64,000 nt of DNA from JBGTSJ01 sp041940305 (GCA_041940305.1 JBGTSJ010000003.1:1-64000), one strand, 5' to 3'; shown: positions 9,005 through 17,971, counted from the stretch's first letter. Notes: generated by a model from the sequence alone, not told the origin. Numbers and translations are program-made.

Positions 9005-10426
9005 ATGGGAGTTTCCATGTTGACAGCGCGCACAGCACTTCGGGACTGCGGGTTCGCCATGCTGGTGTGGTGCGTCATTGGCGCAGGCCTTTCGGCAACA
9101 TGTGTCAGTGCCGACGATCCATCGTCCGATCAGGAAGGCTGGATCGATCTCCTCCCGCACGTTGATCCCGCGCAGGATGCGCTGGCCGGGGAGTGGAGCC
9201 TGACCGAGGAAGGGTTGGTCACGTCGGCCGCCGCGAACTCAAGGCTGGTGCTGCCCGCGGCGCCGACCGGCGAATATGACTTCCGCGCGACCTTCACCCG
9301 GCGAACCGGCGTGCACTCCGTCGCGCTGATGTTCGTGGCTGGGGAGGGACAGGCGACTTACGAGGTGGATGCCTGGGGGCAGCACCTGGCCGGCATACAG
9401 CAGATCAACGAGCGACCGCTGAGCGAGAACGCGACCCGCACCGCGAATCAGACATTGCAGAATGGTAGACGTTATACGATGGAGGTCCGCGTCCGTCGCG
9501 GAGAGGTCACGGTGTTGCTGGATGACGCGGTGCTGGCGACTCATCGATCAAACGGCGGCGATCTCTCGCTGCTGCCGTTGTGGGACCTCGAAAACGACAA
9601 ACGCCTGGGGATCGGCGCTTATCAGACGGAGACGGTCTTTCACTCAGTCGAGTTCCGCTCCCGCAGCGAGCAGACGGACGCCCTGATCGCCCGCAACGCC
9701 ACGCCTTCCGCTCCGCGCCCAACCCCCTCCCCTGCCGCCACGGGTGCCGCACAACGCGTCCTGATCGTCGTCGCCAACCAGGACTTCTTCTATCGCGAGT
9801 ATGCCGATCCCCGGCAGGAACTGGAGCAGGCGGGAATCACGGTTGAGGTGGCCGCTGCACGCAAGGCCGCGTGCCAACCGCATCCCGGATCCGGTGAGGG
9901 GAGTGATGGTGGAGTAATTCAGGCCGATATCGCCCTGGCGGACGTCGACCCCGGCCGCTACGCCGCGATCATCTTCGCCGGAGGCTGGGGGGCCTCGCAG
10001 TATCAGTACGCCTTCACCGGGCGGTATGACAACCCGGCCTACAACGGCGATCGGGCCATTCGCGATGCCGCCAATCGGTTGATCAACGAGTTCGCCGCCC
10101 AGGACAAGTACATCTGCGGCATCTGCCACGGCGTCTCGGTGCTGGCGTGGGCTCGCGTGGACGGGAAAAGCCTGCTGGACGGGCGCAACGTCACCGCCGC
10201 CTCGCGCGAAGCTCCTGCCGGCGTATACAACGGCCGCCGCGGACAGCCGCAGTCCCGCTGGAACGCCGAAACCAACCAGGCGCGCGTCGCCGCACCCAAT
10301 TCGATCGGCGATCGCACCACATCGCGGGACGACGTGGTGGTGGACGGCCGCATCATGACCGCCCAGGACGATCAGTCCGCGCGAGCCGCCGGCCGCACGC
10401 TCGTCCGGCTGCTCGGCGGCGAATAA
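9005..10426 (+). CDS. Exported protein with DUF1080-like domain and DJ-1/PfpI domain
   Basis: A 473-residue protein starting 7 bases after the upstream stop. Residues 1-37 form a signal peptide (cleavage near VSA-DD). Residues about 45-215 resemble the jelly-roll DUF1080/LamG-like domain (WSLTEEGLVTSAA, then LGIGAYQTETVFHSVEFRS). After a Pro/Ala-rich linker, residues about 245-473 form a DJ-1/PfpI (class I glutamine amidotransferase-like) domain with a nucleophile elbow ICGICHGVSVLAWA; the candidate catalytic cysteine is Cys374, followed by His375-Gly376. DJ-1 relatives include chaperones, glyoxalases and peptidases, so the reaction cannot be named. Most relatives are cytoplasmic, so export and the extra N-terminal domain are unusual. 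A second ATG at 9017 is possible. Confidence 0.85.
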   Translation: MGVSMLTARTALRDCGFAMLVWCVIGAGLSATCVSADDPSSDQEGWIDLLPHVDPAQDALAGEWSLTEEGLVTSAAANSRLVLPAAPTGEYDFRATFTRRTGVHSVALMFVAGEGQATYEVDAWGQHLAGIQQINERPLSENATRTANQTLQNGRRYTMEVRVRRGEVTVLLDDAVLATHRSNGGDLSLLPLWDLENDKRLGIGAYQTETVFHSVEFRSRSEQTDALIARNATPSAPRPTPSPAATGAAQRVLIVVANQDFFYREYADPRQELEQAGITVEVAAARKAACQPHPGSGEGSDGGVIQADIALADVDPGRYAAIIFAGGWGASQYQYAFTGRYDNPAYNGDRAIRDAANRLINEFAAQDKYICGICHGVSVLAWARVDGKSLLDGRNVTAASREAPAGVYNGRRGQPQSRWNAETNQARVAAPNSIGDRTTSRDDVVVDGRIMTAQDDQSARAAGRTLVRLLGGE

Positions 10427-10439
10427 CCGGAAACCCGCC

Positions 10440-10931
10440 GTGGCCCCACGCAATCAGCAGGCCGAAACCGTCGCCGGCGATTTCTCGCGAGACCGCGTCG
10501 CGATCGTCGTGGCGCGCTTCAACGAAGCAGTCACGCGGAAGCTGTTCGACGGCGCCGTGGGCGTGCTGTCCGAACACGGGATCAAAAACGAGCGAGTCAC
10601 GACGGTCTGGGTGCCGGGCGCGTTCGAGATCCCGCTGGCGGCGTCGCGTCTGGTCAGGACGGGCCGGTTCTCGGCGGTGATCTGTCTGGGAGCCGTCGTT
10701 CAGGGGGAAACGCTGCATCACGAGTATATCAATGCGGAAGTGGCGAGGGCCGTCATGCAGTTGGGACTGGAATGCGATCTCCCCGTCTTGTTCGGCGTGT
10801 TGACGTGCCGTAACATGGAACAGGCGCTGGAACGGGCGGGGGGCCGAGTCGGGAACAAAGGGAGCGAGACCGCACTCGCCGCGCTCGAAATGATCTCGCT
10901 GCTGCGATCACTGCCTGACACGGCGGACTGA
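10440..10931 (+). CDS. ribH: 6,7-dimethyl-8-ribityllumazine synthase
   Basis: A 163-residue riboflavin enzyme that condenses 5-amino-6-ribitylamino-uracil with 3,4-dihydroxy-2-butanone 4-phosphate to give the lumazine precursor. Family motifs are VARFNEAVTRKLFDGA near residue 25, WVPGAFEIPLAA near 57, GAVVQGETLHHEYI near 82 (with the catalytic histidine region) and GNKGSETALAAL near 140. Length is normal. The start is GTG (MAPRNQQ), 13 bases after the previous stop. The ribH-nusB order seen here is widely conserved in bacteria, which supports both names. Confidence 0.96.
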   Translation: MAPRNQQAETVAGDFSRDRVAIVVARFNEAVTRKLFDGAVGVLSEHGIKNERVTTVWVPGAFEIPLAASRLVRTGRFSAVICLGAVVQGETLHHEYINAEVARAVMQLGLECDLPVLFGVLTCRNMEQALERAGGRVGNKGSETALAALEMISLLRSLPDTAD

Positions 10932-11129
10932 ACGACTCGAGTTGATCCCCCCCGTCACGGCCGGTGTGCAGCGACGGGGCGGCGGCTCACCCTCAGGGCC
11001 GCGGCCGAACAGCGCCTGCACGACATTCGCGGCACGCCATCCGTGCCATCCCGGTTGCGGAGCAGCCGGTTCAGAACGATTCCCGGTCCACTCGCACGCC
11101 GCGAGCCCGCCGGTTGCCGATACCGTCCC

Positions 11130-11561
11130 ATGGCCCGCCGCAGCAAAGCCCGTGAAGTCGCCCTGCAGATGCTTTTCCAGGTCGACCTGAATCCTGATGT
11201 GGACGGTCGCACTGTGCGCGAGATGATCGCCGAACGGCTGCCGGATCAGGACTTGCGCAGCTTCGCCTGGATGCTGTTTGCGGGCGTGATGGAGTCCCGC
11301 GCGCAGCTGGACGAGCAGATCCAGGCGGTCGCCACGAACTGGAAACTGTCCCGGATGGCGGGAACGGATCGCAACTGCCTGCGTCAGGGAGCGTTTGAAC
11401 TGCTGCACACCGATGCGCCCTATCGCGTGGTGATCGACGAAGCGCTCGATCTCGCCCGCAAGTTCGGCAGCGATCAATCGGCGCAGTTCGTTAACGGTGT
11501 TCTCGACAAGCTGGTCCCGCCAGAGAAGCGCGGACAATCAGCACCGCCGGCAGCCGATTGA
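11130..11561 (+). CDS. nusB: Transcription antitermination factor NusB
   Basis: A 143-residue NusB, an all-helical RNA-binding protein that binds boxA with NusE (S10) during rRNA antitermination. Diagnostic segments are RRSKAREVALQMLFQVD at the N-terminus, DRNCLRQGAFELL near residue 80 and VVIDEALDLARKFG near residue 101, followed by FVNGVLDKLV. The frame stays open upstream, but the ATG at 11130 (MARRSKAR) matches the family N-terminus exactly. The 198 bases between ribH and this gene show nothing recognised. Confidence 0.95.
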   Translation: MARRSKAREVALQMLFQVDLNPDVDGRTVREMIAERLPDQDLRSFAWMLFAGVMESRAQLDEQIQAVATNWKLSRMAGTDRNCLRQGAFELLHTDAPYRVVIDEALDLARKFGSDQSAQFVNGVLDKLVPPEKRGQSAPPAAD

Positions 11562-11575
11562 ATACCGGGCCCGAT

Positions 11576-12280
11576 ATGACGGTCGTCGTCGAGCATTACA
11601 CCTCCACTCACATCGATAATCCCAATCCAGCCGGCGAAACTCCGTACAGCGTCTTCCAACACATTTACGAAGGCCTGGAAAACGTCTGCCGCCGCTACGG
11701 TCCCACTGGTCCCGGCGACCACGACTGCGAGTTGTATCTGGTGGATGACCAGTACAATGACGAGCGTTATCACTACCTGCAGATTTACAATCGCTCGCTC
11801 GCTTGCCCCGAGTTGCTGTGCGACCTGATGGACGCGCTCCATCGCTATCCGGGCTGGGGAATCGGCGTCAGCAACATTCGGTTCGGTTACTTGCTGATCT
11901 TCGAGAGCAAGCTGATGGTCACCGGGTGGCCCTTCGCCGGATGCAACAGTGCTGAGGCTGTGGCGGCCGCACTGTCCCGAAATCTGTGGGGGGTAAAGGA
12001 CGAGACTCCCGACTGGATTGATGAGAGCTTTCATAGGAAGCAACTGCTGCAGGCCGAGCAGTGCGGCTGTTACACCTGCTGCCACGTCTTTCGCCCGGAG
12101 GAGATCAGAGATTGGACGGACGCAGACGAGGACGGGATCGGCTGGACTGCGCTCTGTCCCCGCTGTGGAAAGCAGACCGTCACTGCACCCACCGGACAAG
12201 CACTGCTCGATCTCGCGAAGCTCGTCGCGCTCAGTGAGCTGGCATTCGGGCCGTTCTCCTCTAGAGCGCCCAGCGAGTGA
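11576..12280 (+). CDS. Uncharacterised protein with C-terminal cysteine-rich (zinc-ribbon-like) segment
   Basis: A 234-residue cytoplasmic protein of unknown function. The N-terminal two thirds show no recognised domain. Near residues 155-205 lies CGCYTCCHVFRPEEIRDW, then TALCPRCGKQTV. This pairs a C-x-C-x2-C cluster with a CPRCG knuckle and resembles a small family of uncharacterised bacterial proteins with a C-x-C ... CPxCG pattern; zinc binding is inferred. The frame also allows a TTG start at 11558 that would overlap the nusB stop. The ATG at 11576 is chosen by codon preference; neither has a strong ribosome binding site. Confidence 0.7.
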   Translation: MTVVVEHYTSTHIDNPNPAGETPYSVFQHIYEGLENVCRRYGPTGPGDHDCELYLVDDQYNDERYHYLQIYNRSLACPELLCDLMDALHRYPGWGIGVSNIRFGYLLIFESKLMVTGWPFAGCNSAEAVAAALSRNLWGVKDETPDWIDESFHRKQLLQAEQCGCYTCCHVFRPEEIRDWTDADEDGIGWTALCPRCGKQTVTAPTGQALLDLAKLVALSELAFGPFSSRAPSE

Positions 12281-12363
12281 CTGCAGACGCTGGCCCAGCT
12301 CGGACCATCCCCGGTCTGTCAATCCCGCGTCGCGGAAGTGAGGACGACGTCGTGGCGGCCGGT

Positions 12364-12879
12364 CTACTCCAGAGCGCACGCCGACACGCAGTGACAGCCG
12401 TCGCAGTCGGTGCTGCATCCGACTCGCCGCATCCTGAACACCCCGTGGTCCTTGTCGGCCCGGTAGTTGGCGACGAACGTCATCCCGTCGGCCTGCCCGT
12501 TGTAACGGTAAAGGCCGCCGGCCAGGCAGCCAAGGTTCTGCTCGCCACTGAAGTACGTCACGGCGCCATGATCAGTCGCGGTATGCGTCGTGTTGTACGA
12601 GTAGGGGACGACGACCGCGAAGGTGGCATGGTAGCGGGCGTGGTACTGCCCATTGCCGCAGCGCGTGATGATCGCACGGAGCTTGCCGTTATGCCCGTTG
12701 TGATGGCTCTCCCAGGTTCCTTCCCAGAGTCCGGCAAGATTGTCGGCTGGGATAGAGCGATTCTGCGCGGCTCGCCAGTCACGTTCGAAGGTGCACAGGC
12801 ACCCGCTGGCTGCGCTGGTCATCCACCCGACCGACAGGAGCAGCACTGCGATGCGGAATCGTGAGGCCGGCTGTGACAT
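12364..12879 (-). CDS. Putative lipoprotein, cysteine-rich C-terminus
   Basis: A 171-residue predicted lipoprotein. The N-terminus has a hydrophobic signal (FRIAVLLLSVGWMTSAASGC) ending in a plausible lipobox with the lipidated cysteine near residue 26. The mature part begins CLCTFERDWRAAQ. It contains GLWEGTWESHHNGHNGKLRA and LGCLAGGLYRYNG and ends in a cluster of cysteines (CSTDCDGCHCVSACALE). The W-E-G-x-W segment suggests a small beta-barrel, but no family name can be given. It faces the upstream gene tail to tail. The frame is open further upstream, but the ATG at 12879 sits directly before the signal sequence. Confidence 0.75.
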   Translation of the reverse strand: MSQPASRFRIAVLLLSVGWMTSAASGCLCTFERDWRAAQNRSIPADNLAGLWEGTWESHHNGHNGKLRAIITRCGNGQYHARYHATFAVVVPYSYNTTHTATDHGAVTYFSGEQNLGCLAGGLYRYNGQADGMTFVANYRADKDHGVFRMRRVGCSTDCDGCHCVSACALE

Positions 12880-13439
12880 GGCATCCCTGCGCACGGACGG
12901 AACGTTGCGTTCCAGAGGATCGGCAGGGACGGGAGAATCGGTCCAGATCGAGCCGTCAGCGCGACAGCATCGGAGCAAGCCGCAGAACCGGAACTCCGAC
13001 CGGATGCAGAATTCCTGCCGGCGGGAGGAACCGCTTGGCCGGAGTGGGCCAACTCCGGTTGGGGGCGGCAACCGTCCCGCCAGGCAGGATGTGAGACAGA
13101 ATAGAGACTCGAGGCGTCGTGAACGCTGGTGAGTTCTCCCTCGCTCGCATCGGGGATTCCCCGGTGCCGAGGCAGGCCTCCTCCGGCATTCGTCCCGGGG
13201 CTGGTCGGCAGAAACTGCCTGTCCCGGCCCAGTTCACCATCCTGCGGCAACGAAGCGACCCTCATTGAATCCTGCGATTCGGCAGGACCTGGCTCAATGA
13301 TCCGCAGTCCACGGTCGGAAGCTGCACTTTGCCGATGATGGACGGGGGGATAGACTTCCCGGCCCCGCGATATTTCCGTCAGTCCGCCGGTTTCCTGCAA
13401 TGCAGAGCCGGTCCTTCAAACCGCCCGCCCGTCCGCTCG
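12880..13439. other. Intergenic region without a supported gene
   Basis: A 560-bp stretch between the divergently transcribed lipoprotein gene (minus) and the small hypothetical gene at 13440 (plus). Open frames exist on both strands, one of 193 codons on the minus strand, but they are arginine/serine/proline-rich shadow translations without domains. Both promoters presumably lie here; none could be assigned. Confidence 0.45.
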
Positions 13440-13892
13440 ATGCCCGATTCACGCTCCGATCGTTCCGGTTCCGGCCGTCGCTCACGCCCTCTGATGTCCT
13501 CACCCGAAGCGGCGTCACAGCGTGCTGTGCTCCGCGAGCAGCTGCGGCATCATGTTTCGCGGCTGGCGCATCGCGCGACCGTCGCGGAGCTCGCCAAACC
13601 CGACTCCCGCACCGCCCTGGCCCTCAGGCTGGTGCTGTTCGCCGATGCCCTGCACAACTCAGGGATGCTTGGCAGCGTGGATGATCTGTCCGCGACTTCG
13701 ACGGAGCGTCATGTGCGCGGCATTCTCAAGCAGGCGTTCCGCGGCGACGCCAGACAGGTCGAACGCCTGCTCGCTGATCTCACCGCGCTGCCTCCTACCG
13801 AGCAGGCCGCGGTCTGCGACCTGATCGGGACTGTCGGCTGGCGGCTGTTTGATGGCGATCACCCGCCGACCGCAGAGTCGCGTGCGGGATGA
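13440..13892 (+). CDS. Hypothetical helical protein
   Basis: A 150-residue protein from the ATG at 13440, or 132 residues from the ATG at 13494 (MSSPEAASQRAV). Residues after about 20 look like a real, mostly helical soluble protein: RAVLREQLRHHVSRLAHRATV, then ALALRLVLFADALHNSGMLG and HVRGILKQAFRGDARQVERLL. No domain was recognised. There is no signal peptide or membrane segment. The first 18 residues are basic and Ser-rich, so the later start may be the true one. Confidence 0.5.
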   Translation: MPDSRSDRSGSGRRSRPLMSSPEAASQRAVLREQLRHHVSRLAHRATVAELAKPDSRTALALRLVLFADALHNSGMLGSVDDLSATSTERHVRGILKQAFRGDARQVERLLADLTALPPTEQAAVCDLIGTVGWRLFDGDHPPTAESRAG

Positions 13893-14032
13893 CTTCCGTC
13901 GCCACACGTGCATTGACGCCTCGCGGCCCTTGACCAGGCCGGTCCGCTGCTCCACCATCGACAGAGGGGACCACGGCGCCGTGCCGTGCGGTCGTTTCCA
14001 GTCAAACGTGAGCAGAGGAGCGTCTATCCGCG

Positions 14033-14893
14033 ATGGCGGTGCAGAGCGATTGGATTCGGGATGTGACCGAGGAGATGTTCGAGCAGGACGTCATCCAGCA
14101 GTCGCAGGAGCGCCCTGTCGTCGTCGATTTCTGGGCGCCCTGGTGCGGCCCGTGCCGGGCGCTGGCGCCGGCGCTCGAAGAGCAGGCGACGGCACAGGGA
14201 GGCCGATTCGCGCTCGCCAAGGTCAATATCGACGAGCAGCAGGGGTTGGCGCAGGCGTTCCAGGTGCAGTCGATCCCCTACGTGGTGGCAATCGACAAGG
14301 GGCAGGTCGTCGATGCGTTCCGCGGCGCGCTGCCGCCCGAACAACTGCAGTCCTGGCTGGAGCGGATCGTTCCCTCACGGGCGGACGAACTGGTCGTCCA
14401 GGCTCGCCGCCTGCTGCCAGACGATGCAGAGGCGGCAACCGGAAAGCTCAACGAAGCGTTGCAGCTCAAGCCCGACCTCCCGGCTGCCAAGGCTCTGCTG
14501 GCCGAATGCCGCCTGCGTCTGGGAGACCTTGAATCCGCCCGGCGTCTGATCGACGAACTGGAGCAGCGCGGGTTTCTCGAGCCCGAGGCGGAGCGTGTCA
14601 AATCCGAGTTGGAGATCAAGACAAGCGCCGCTTCGGCCGGGGGAGTCGCCGCCGCCCGCGAGGCCGCAGCAGCCGCTCCGCAAGATGCCGCGTTGCAGAT
14701 TTCACTGGCGGAGGCGCTGGCCGCATCCGGAGAGCTTGGAGAGGCGCTCGACCTCTGCCTCGGCATCATCCAGCGTGATCGCAGCGGAGCGGGAGTCCCG
14801 GCCAAAGAGGCAATGCTGCGTATTCTGAAAGTCGTCCCGGACGGCGACCTCGCGAACAGCTACCGCCGGAAACTTGCATCCGCACTCTACTGA
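14033..14893 (+). CDS. cnoX: Thioredoxin-TPR protein, CnoX/YbbN-like co-chaperone
   Basis: A 286-residue cytoplasmic protein. Residues 1-110 are a thioredoxin fold with the active site WAPWCGPC (Cys38, Cys41). Residues about 115-286 are helical TPR-like repeats (ARRLLPDDAEAATGKLNEAL, then ALQISLAEALAASGELGEAL). This is the architecture of CnoX/YbbN, a chaperedoxin that holds unfolded proteins and hands them to GroEL or DnaK. E. coli CnoX has lost the CxxC redox pair, while this copy keeps a full CGPC and so may also act as an oxidoreductase. A GAGGAG lies well upstream of the ATG. The next gene begins 16 bases after this stop. Confidence 0.9.
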   Translation: MAVQSDWIRDVTEEMFEQDVIQQSQERPVVVDFWAPWCGPCRALAPALEEQATAQGGRFALAKVNIDEQQGLAQAFQVQSIPYVVAIDKGQVVDAFRGALPPEQLQSWLERIVPSRADELVVQARRLLPDDAEAATGKLNEALQLKPDLPAAKALLAECRLRLGDLESARRLIDELEQRGFLEPEAERVKSELEIKTSAASAGGVAAAREAAAAAPQDAALQISLAEALAASGELGEALDLCLGIIQRDRSGAGVPAKEAMLRILKVVPDGDLANSYRRKLASALY

Positions 14894-14909
14894 AAGAGGG
14901 AGCGATTCG

Positions 14910-15515
14910 ATGTCCGCCCACATCCTGCTGTATGTTGCGTTGCTGGGCCCTGGATCGGAACAGACTGCGGCCCCCATCGCGATGTTCGCCCCTGTCGCCC
15001 CTGTCGCACCTTCCGCGGAGGATCTGCGCGACGTCTACCGCGAACTCTGTCTTCGGACGGCGCGGCCGCGCGAAATGGACGCGGCCGGCGTGACGCCCGA
15101 ACTCGTGGAACTCTATGTGGCCCTGCATGAACCGAACGAGCTGCCGGGCGCCGAGCTGGTGACGATGCGGAACCGCGTGCAGAACCGTCTGAAGACGGTG
15201 CGAGATCGATTGCGGCGCGAGCAGTATCAGCGGCGACAGAGCACACAACAGGCCGCCCGGCGATCGCTCTCGCGCTCAGCCGCATCCGCCGCCACACTGG
15301 CCGCGTCGTTCGGCGGCCACGCCGCCGAACAGCAGAACGCTCAGGCCCTGATCGACCTGATCACGAACACGATCGAGCCGGATTCGTGGGAGATCAATGG
15401 AGGGCAGGGTCGGATCATCTACTTTTCCCCGCTTCGCGTGCTCGTCGTTCGCAATTCACAAAATGTGCACGAGCAGATCGGCGGCGCGCTGGGAGGCTCA
15501 AGTAACAGAGGGTGA
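14910..15515 (+). CDS. Exported planctomycete protein with secretin-N-like C-terminal domain
   Basis: A 201-residue protein with a hydrophobic N-terminus (MSAHILLYVALLGPG) that could be a signal sequence or anchor. The middle is basic and helical with Gln/Arg-rich stretches. The last 65 residues (LIDLITNTIEPDSWEINGG, then GRIIYFSPLRVLVVRNSQNVHEQIGG) match a short module common in planctomycete exported proteins and similar to domains near secretin N-terminal regions. The role is unknown. A strong AAAGAGGGAG ribosome binding site precedes the ATG. It follows the cnoX-like gene by 16 bases and is probably co-transcribed. Confidence 0.8.
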   Translation: MSAHILLYVALLGPGSEQTAAPIAMFAPVAPVAPSAEDLRDVYRELCLRTARPREMDAAGVTPELVELYVALHEPNELPGAELVTMRNRVQNRLKTVRDRLRREQYQRRQSTQQAARRSLSRSAASAATLAASFGGHAAEQQNAQALIDLITNTIEPDSWEINGGQGRIIYFSPLRVLVVRNSQNVHEQIGGALGGSSNRG

Positions 15516-15539
15516 AGTCAGTGGCAGAGCGCAAGAAGA

Positions 15540-15575
15540 AAGCCGCGTCTCCCGGGGGGAAGGGAGACGCGGCTT
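15540..15575. terminator. Strong bidirectional terminator between convergent genes
   Basis: A 14-bp perfect stem (core GCCGCGTCTCCC paired with GGGAGACGCGGC) has an 8-base G-rich loop. Read on the minus strand it is followed by TTTCTTCTT, fitting termination of the OmpH-like gene. On the plus strand it lies 25 bases after the stop at 15515, with a weaker tail. Confidence 0.85.
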
Positions 15576-15597
15576 CTCGCGTGGCCCACACAGTTGA

Positions 15598-16272
15598 TTA
15601 CTGGCGGGAGCCGTTGGCCGGAGCGGCGGCGTTGGCGGCCGGAGCGGCGGTGGCGCCGGCGGTCTTCTTGTACTCGCCGTTGAGGAAGTTGAGGATGGGA
15701 TCGGTCAGATCGTCCTCTCCACGGTGGTAGACGACCGGCCGATTCATGCTCTGCAGGATTTCCTGCGGGTTCTCGGCGTTCTCGACGGTGCCGCGGTTAA
15801 AGCGCATCACCAGGGTGTACTTGTAGTAACGGGCGTACTTCTCGACGGCGCCCTGCACTTCCAGGTACACGGTGCGGTAGATGTCGGCTTCCTTGCGGAG
15901 GAACTCGCGCTGCTTCACCTTGCGGAAGGTCTCGAGTTCGGTCGAGCCCTGGACGATCTTCTGCTCGATGGCGGTGTACTCGGGAGTGCCTTCCTTCAGA
16001 GTGCCGCCGGACAGCTGCGCCTGCAACTGCTGCAGCTCCTGCAGCGCCGCCTTGGCCTGCGTTTCGCTGGTTTCGACTTCCGCCCGCAGCGCGGCGCTGA
16101 GCGCCTTGAACTTGTCGTATTCCTTGAAGACGTGGGCCATGTCGATCAGGCCCACCTGGTGCGGGCTGGCCGCAGCGGCCGCTGGCTTGTCCTGGGCGTG
16201 GACTTCGGACGGCTGCAGCCACGCTCCGGCCACCATGGCCGCCGCGGTGAGACAAACGTAGAGCTTCTTCAC
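15598..16272 (-). CDS. OmpH/Skp family periplasmic chaperone-like protein
   Basis: A 224-residue exported protein. Residues 1-27 are a signal peptide (KKLYVCLTAAAMVAGAWL, cleavage near VHA-QD). The mature part starts with VGLIDMAHVFKEYDKFKAL, the standard OmpH/Skp opening. It continues with a long coiled coil (about residues 55-150, KALSAALRAEVETSETQAKA), then a globular YYKYTLVMRF region and an Ala/Pro-rich tail. Skp-type proteins escort outer-membrane proteins through the periplasm. The start is GTG at 16272, set by AAGGAG 8 bases upstream; the open frame extends 12 codons further but has no such site. A terminator follows at 15540-15575. Confidence 0.9.
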   Translation of the reverse strand: MKKLYVCLTAAAMVAGAWLQPSEVHAQDKPAAAAASPHQVGLIDMAHVFKEYDKFKALSAALRAEVETSETQAKAALQELQQLQAQLSGGTLKEGTPEYTAIEQKIVQGSTELETFRKVKQREFLRKEADIYRTVYLEVQGAVEKYARYYKYTLVMRFNRGTVENAENPQEILQSMNRPVVYHRGEDDLTDPILNFLNGEYKKTAGATAAPAANAAAPANGSRQ

Positions 16273-16494
16273 GGTAAAGCACTCCTTTGCTTGAAGGGGA
16301 CCGGTCAAGGCTCCGGACTGGCCGCGCAGATCTTCCTGATCCGCTTGTCGCGGGGAGTCCCACCGAACGGGCAGCGAGGTGTTCTTCCGGAGAGGTATCG
16401 GGGCGGAATGTGCCAGAGCCGGCGGGGATGGTCAATGCGAGGGGGCCCGGAACGCCCGGATTCAGTTGCGAACTGGCATGGTTTGCCGATTCCG

Positions 16495-16529
16495 TCTTAA
16501 AAAGTCCGAAAGGGCCCGCTCCCTTCCGG
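16495..16529 (-). terminator. Rho-independent terminator downstream of corA
   Basis: On the minus strand a 9-bp stem with one mismatch (CCGGAAGGG paired with CCCTTTCGG) is followed by ACTTTTTAAG. It lies 16 bases beyond the corA stop. The OmpH-like gene starts 220 bases further on, so the two minus-strand genes are probably transcribed separately. Confidence 0.8.
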
Positions 16530-16544
16530 TGTGCGACGGCTGAG

Positions 16545-17684
16545 TTATTTGCGCAACCAGCCTTTGCGCCAGAAGTAAACGAGCAGCGCCCCCGCGATGG
16601 AGAGCATCACCCCCCAGGCAAACGGGTAGCCCAAGCGCCACCGCAGCTCGGGCATATTCCACCGCGAGACTGGCTCGAAGTTCATTCCCCACACGCCGGC
16701 GCAAAAACTCAGCGGAATGAAGATCGTGGCGATGATCGTGAGCACGCGCATAATGTCGTTCGTGCGCTGCCCGATCATCGAAAAGTAGAACTCGCGAAGG
16801 TCGGCGCACAGTTCCCGATACATCTCCAGCACGTCGATAATCTGGACCGTGTGGTCATAGCAGTCTCGGAGGTACAACCTCGTTTCCGCAGTGATCAGTG
16901 ACCGATTCTCGCGGAGCAAGCTGGAGAAGGCCTCCCGGAGCGGCCATGCGGCACGGCGCAGGGACAACAGCTGGTTGCGCAGGTCGTGAATCCGCTTGAT
17001 CAACGGCTCGCGTGCGGCTTCGGTCAGCTCATCGTCCATCCGTTCGATCTCGTCACCGCAGGCTTCAAGGACGGGGAAGTATCCGTCGGTCACGGCGTCG
17101 AGGAGTGCGTAGGCGAGAAAATCGGGGCCGCGCAGCCGCAACTGGCCGCCGTTTTGACGGAGCCGCTGCCGCACGGGCTCGAAGCAATCCACATGCGGTT
17201 CCTCCTGAAACGTGAGCACGAAGTCCTTGCCGACGAACAGGCTGACCTGCTCCGATTCGACGGGGACGACCGGTTCGTCTCCGTTGGGAGGATCGCCGGC
17301 GACGGGCAGTTTGCGCAGGCGCACCATGCGGGCCACGATGAACAGGTGCCGCTCGTAGTCCTCAACTTTCGCACGCTGGTGCACATGCACGACGTCTTCG
17401 AGCGCCAGGGGATGCAGGCCGAACACTTCTCCCAATTGCTGAATTATGGCCGCGTCTCCGAGGCCGTCCACGTTGATCCAGGTGACGGCCCGCTTCCCCT
17501 GCAATTGGCGGGCATCGGCGGCAGAGCGGACTTCGAGTTCCTCAAGACCGTCTGGGCCGTAACTGAAGGCGTGCAGCATCGGCCGTTCGGCCTGCGGCAG
17601 GCTGACCACGCGTCCCGGCGGCGCTCCGGGGGGCGTCCGTCGCTGAAACTCGCGGTTCTTCTTCCGCCAGCGACGCTTGGGCAT
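16545..17684 (-). CDS. corA: Magnesium/cobalt transport protein CorA
   Basis: A 379-residue CorA-family channel for Mg2+/Co2+ uptake in the inner membrane. The N-terminal cytoplasmic funnel domain includes VTWINVDGLGDAAIIQQLG and HPLALEDVVHVHQRAK, followed by long helices. Two C-terminal transmembrane helices occur at about residues 315-332 and 353-372, separated by the signature GMN selectivity motif at 333-335. Length is slightly above the usual 320-350 because of a basic 30-residue N-terminal extension. The ATG lies 108 bases from the sigma-54-type promoter that fires in the opposite direction toward amtB. Confidence 0.96.
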   Translation of the reverse strand: MPKRRWRKKNREFQRRTPPGAPPGRVVSLPQAERPMLHAFSYGPDGLEELEVRSAADARQLQGKRAVTWINVDGLGDAAIIQQLGEVFGLHPLALEDVVHVHQRAKVEDYERHLFIVARMVRLRKLPVAGDPPNGDEPVVPVESEQVSLFVGKDFVLTFQEEPHVDCFEPVRQRLRQNGGQLRLRGPDFLAYALLDAVTDGYFPVLEACGDEIERMDDELTEAAREPLIKRIHDLRNQLLSLRRAAWPLREAFSSLLRENRSLITAETRLYLRDCYDHTVQIIDVLEMYRELCADLREFYFSMIGQRTNDIMRVLTIIATIFIPLSFCAGVWGMNFEPVSRWNMPELRWRLGYPFAWGVMLSIAGALLVYFWRKGWLRK

Positions 17685-17791
17685 GCCGTTTCAACCTCGT
17701 GCAAAGAGTGGCCCCGGGCGGCGATCCGAAGTGGGAAAGGGAAGCGGTTGCTGCGCTGCATGATGCCGACTGAGCGGCTTGATGGCAAAGG

Positions 17792-17806
17792 TGGCACACA
17801 GATTGC
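17792..17806 (+). promoter_or_regulatory. Sigma-54 (RpoN) type -24/-12 promoter upstream of amtB
   Basis: The sequence TGGCACACAGATTGC has GG at 17793-17794 and GC at 17805-17806 with exactly 10 bases between. It agrees with the consensus TGGCAC-N5-TTGC at every defined position. The predicted transcription start is near 17818, giving a leader of about 150 bases before amtB. Sigma-54 control of amtB-glnK under nitrogen limitation is established in other bacteria. No clear NtrC-type enhancer was found in the 100 bases upstream. Confidence 0.75.
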
Positions 17807-17971
17807 CTTATCAGGAGATTACCTGCGGGGTGCGACACACCCGCAGGCCGCGTCTCACCCCTCCGGATCCAGGCGACCGAAGGGCCGCGACATCAAGTGG
17901 GGGCACTCTCCCGCCGGCAGGTCCGGCAGACGCCCTCTGACGAAATCCCATAGCGCTCAAGGGGTTAGAAG

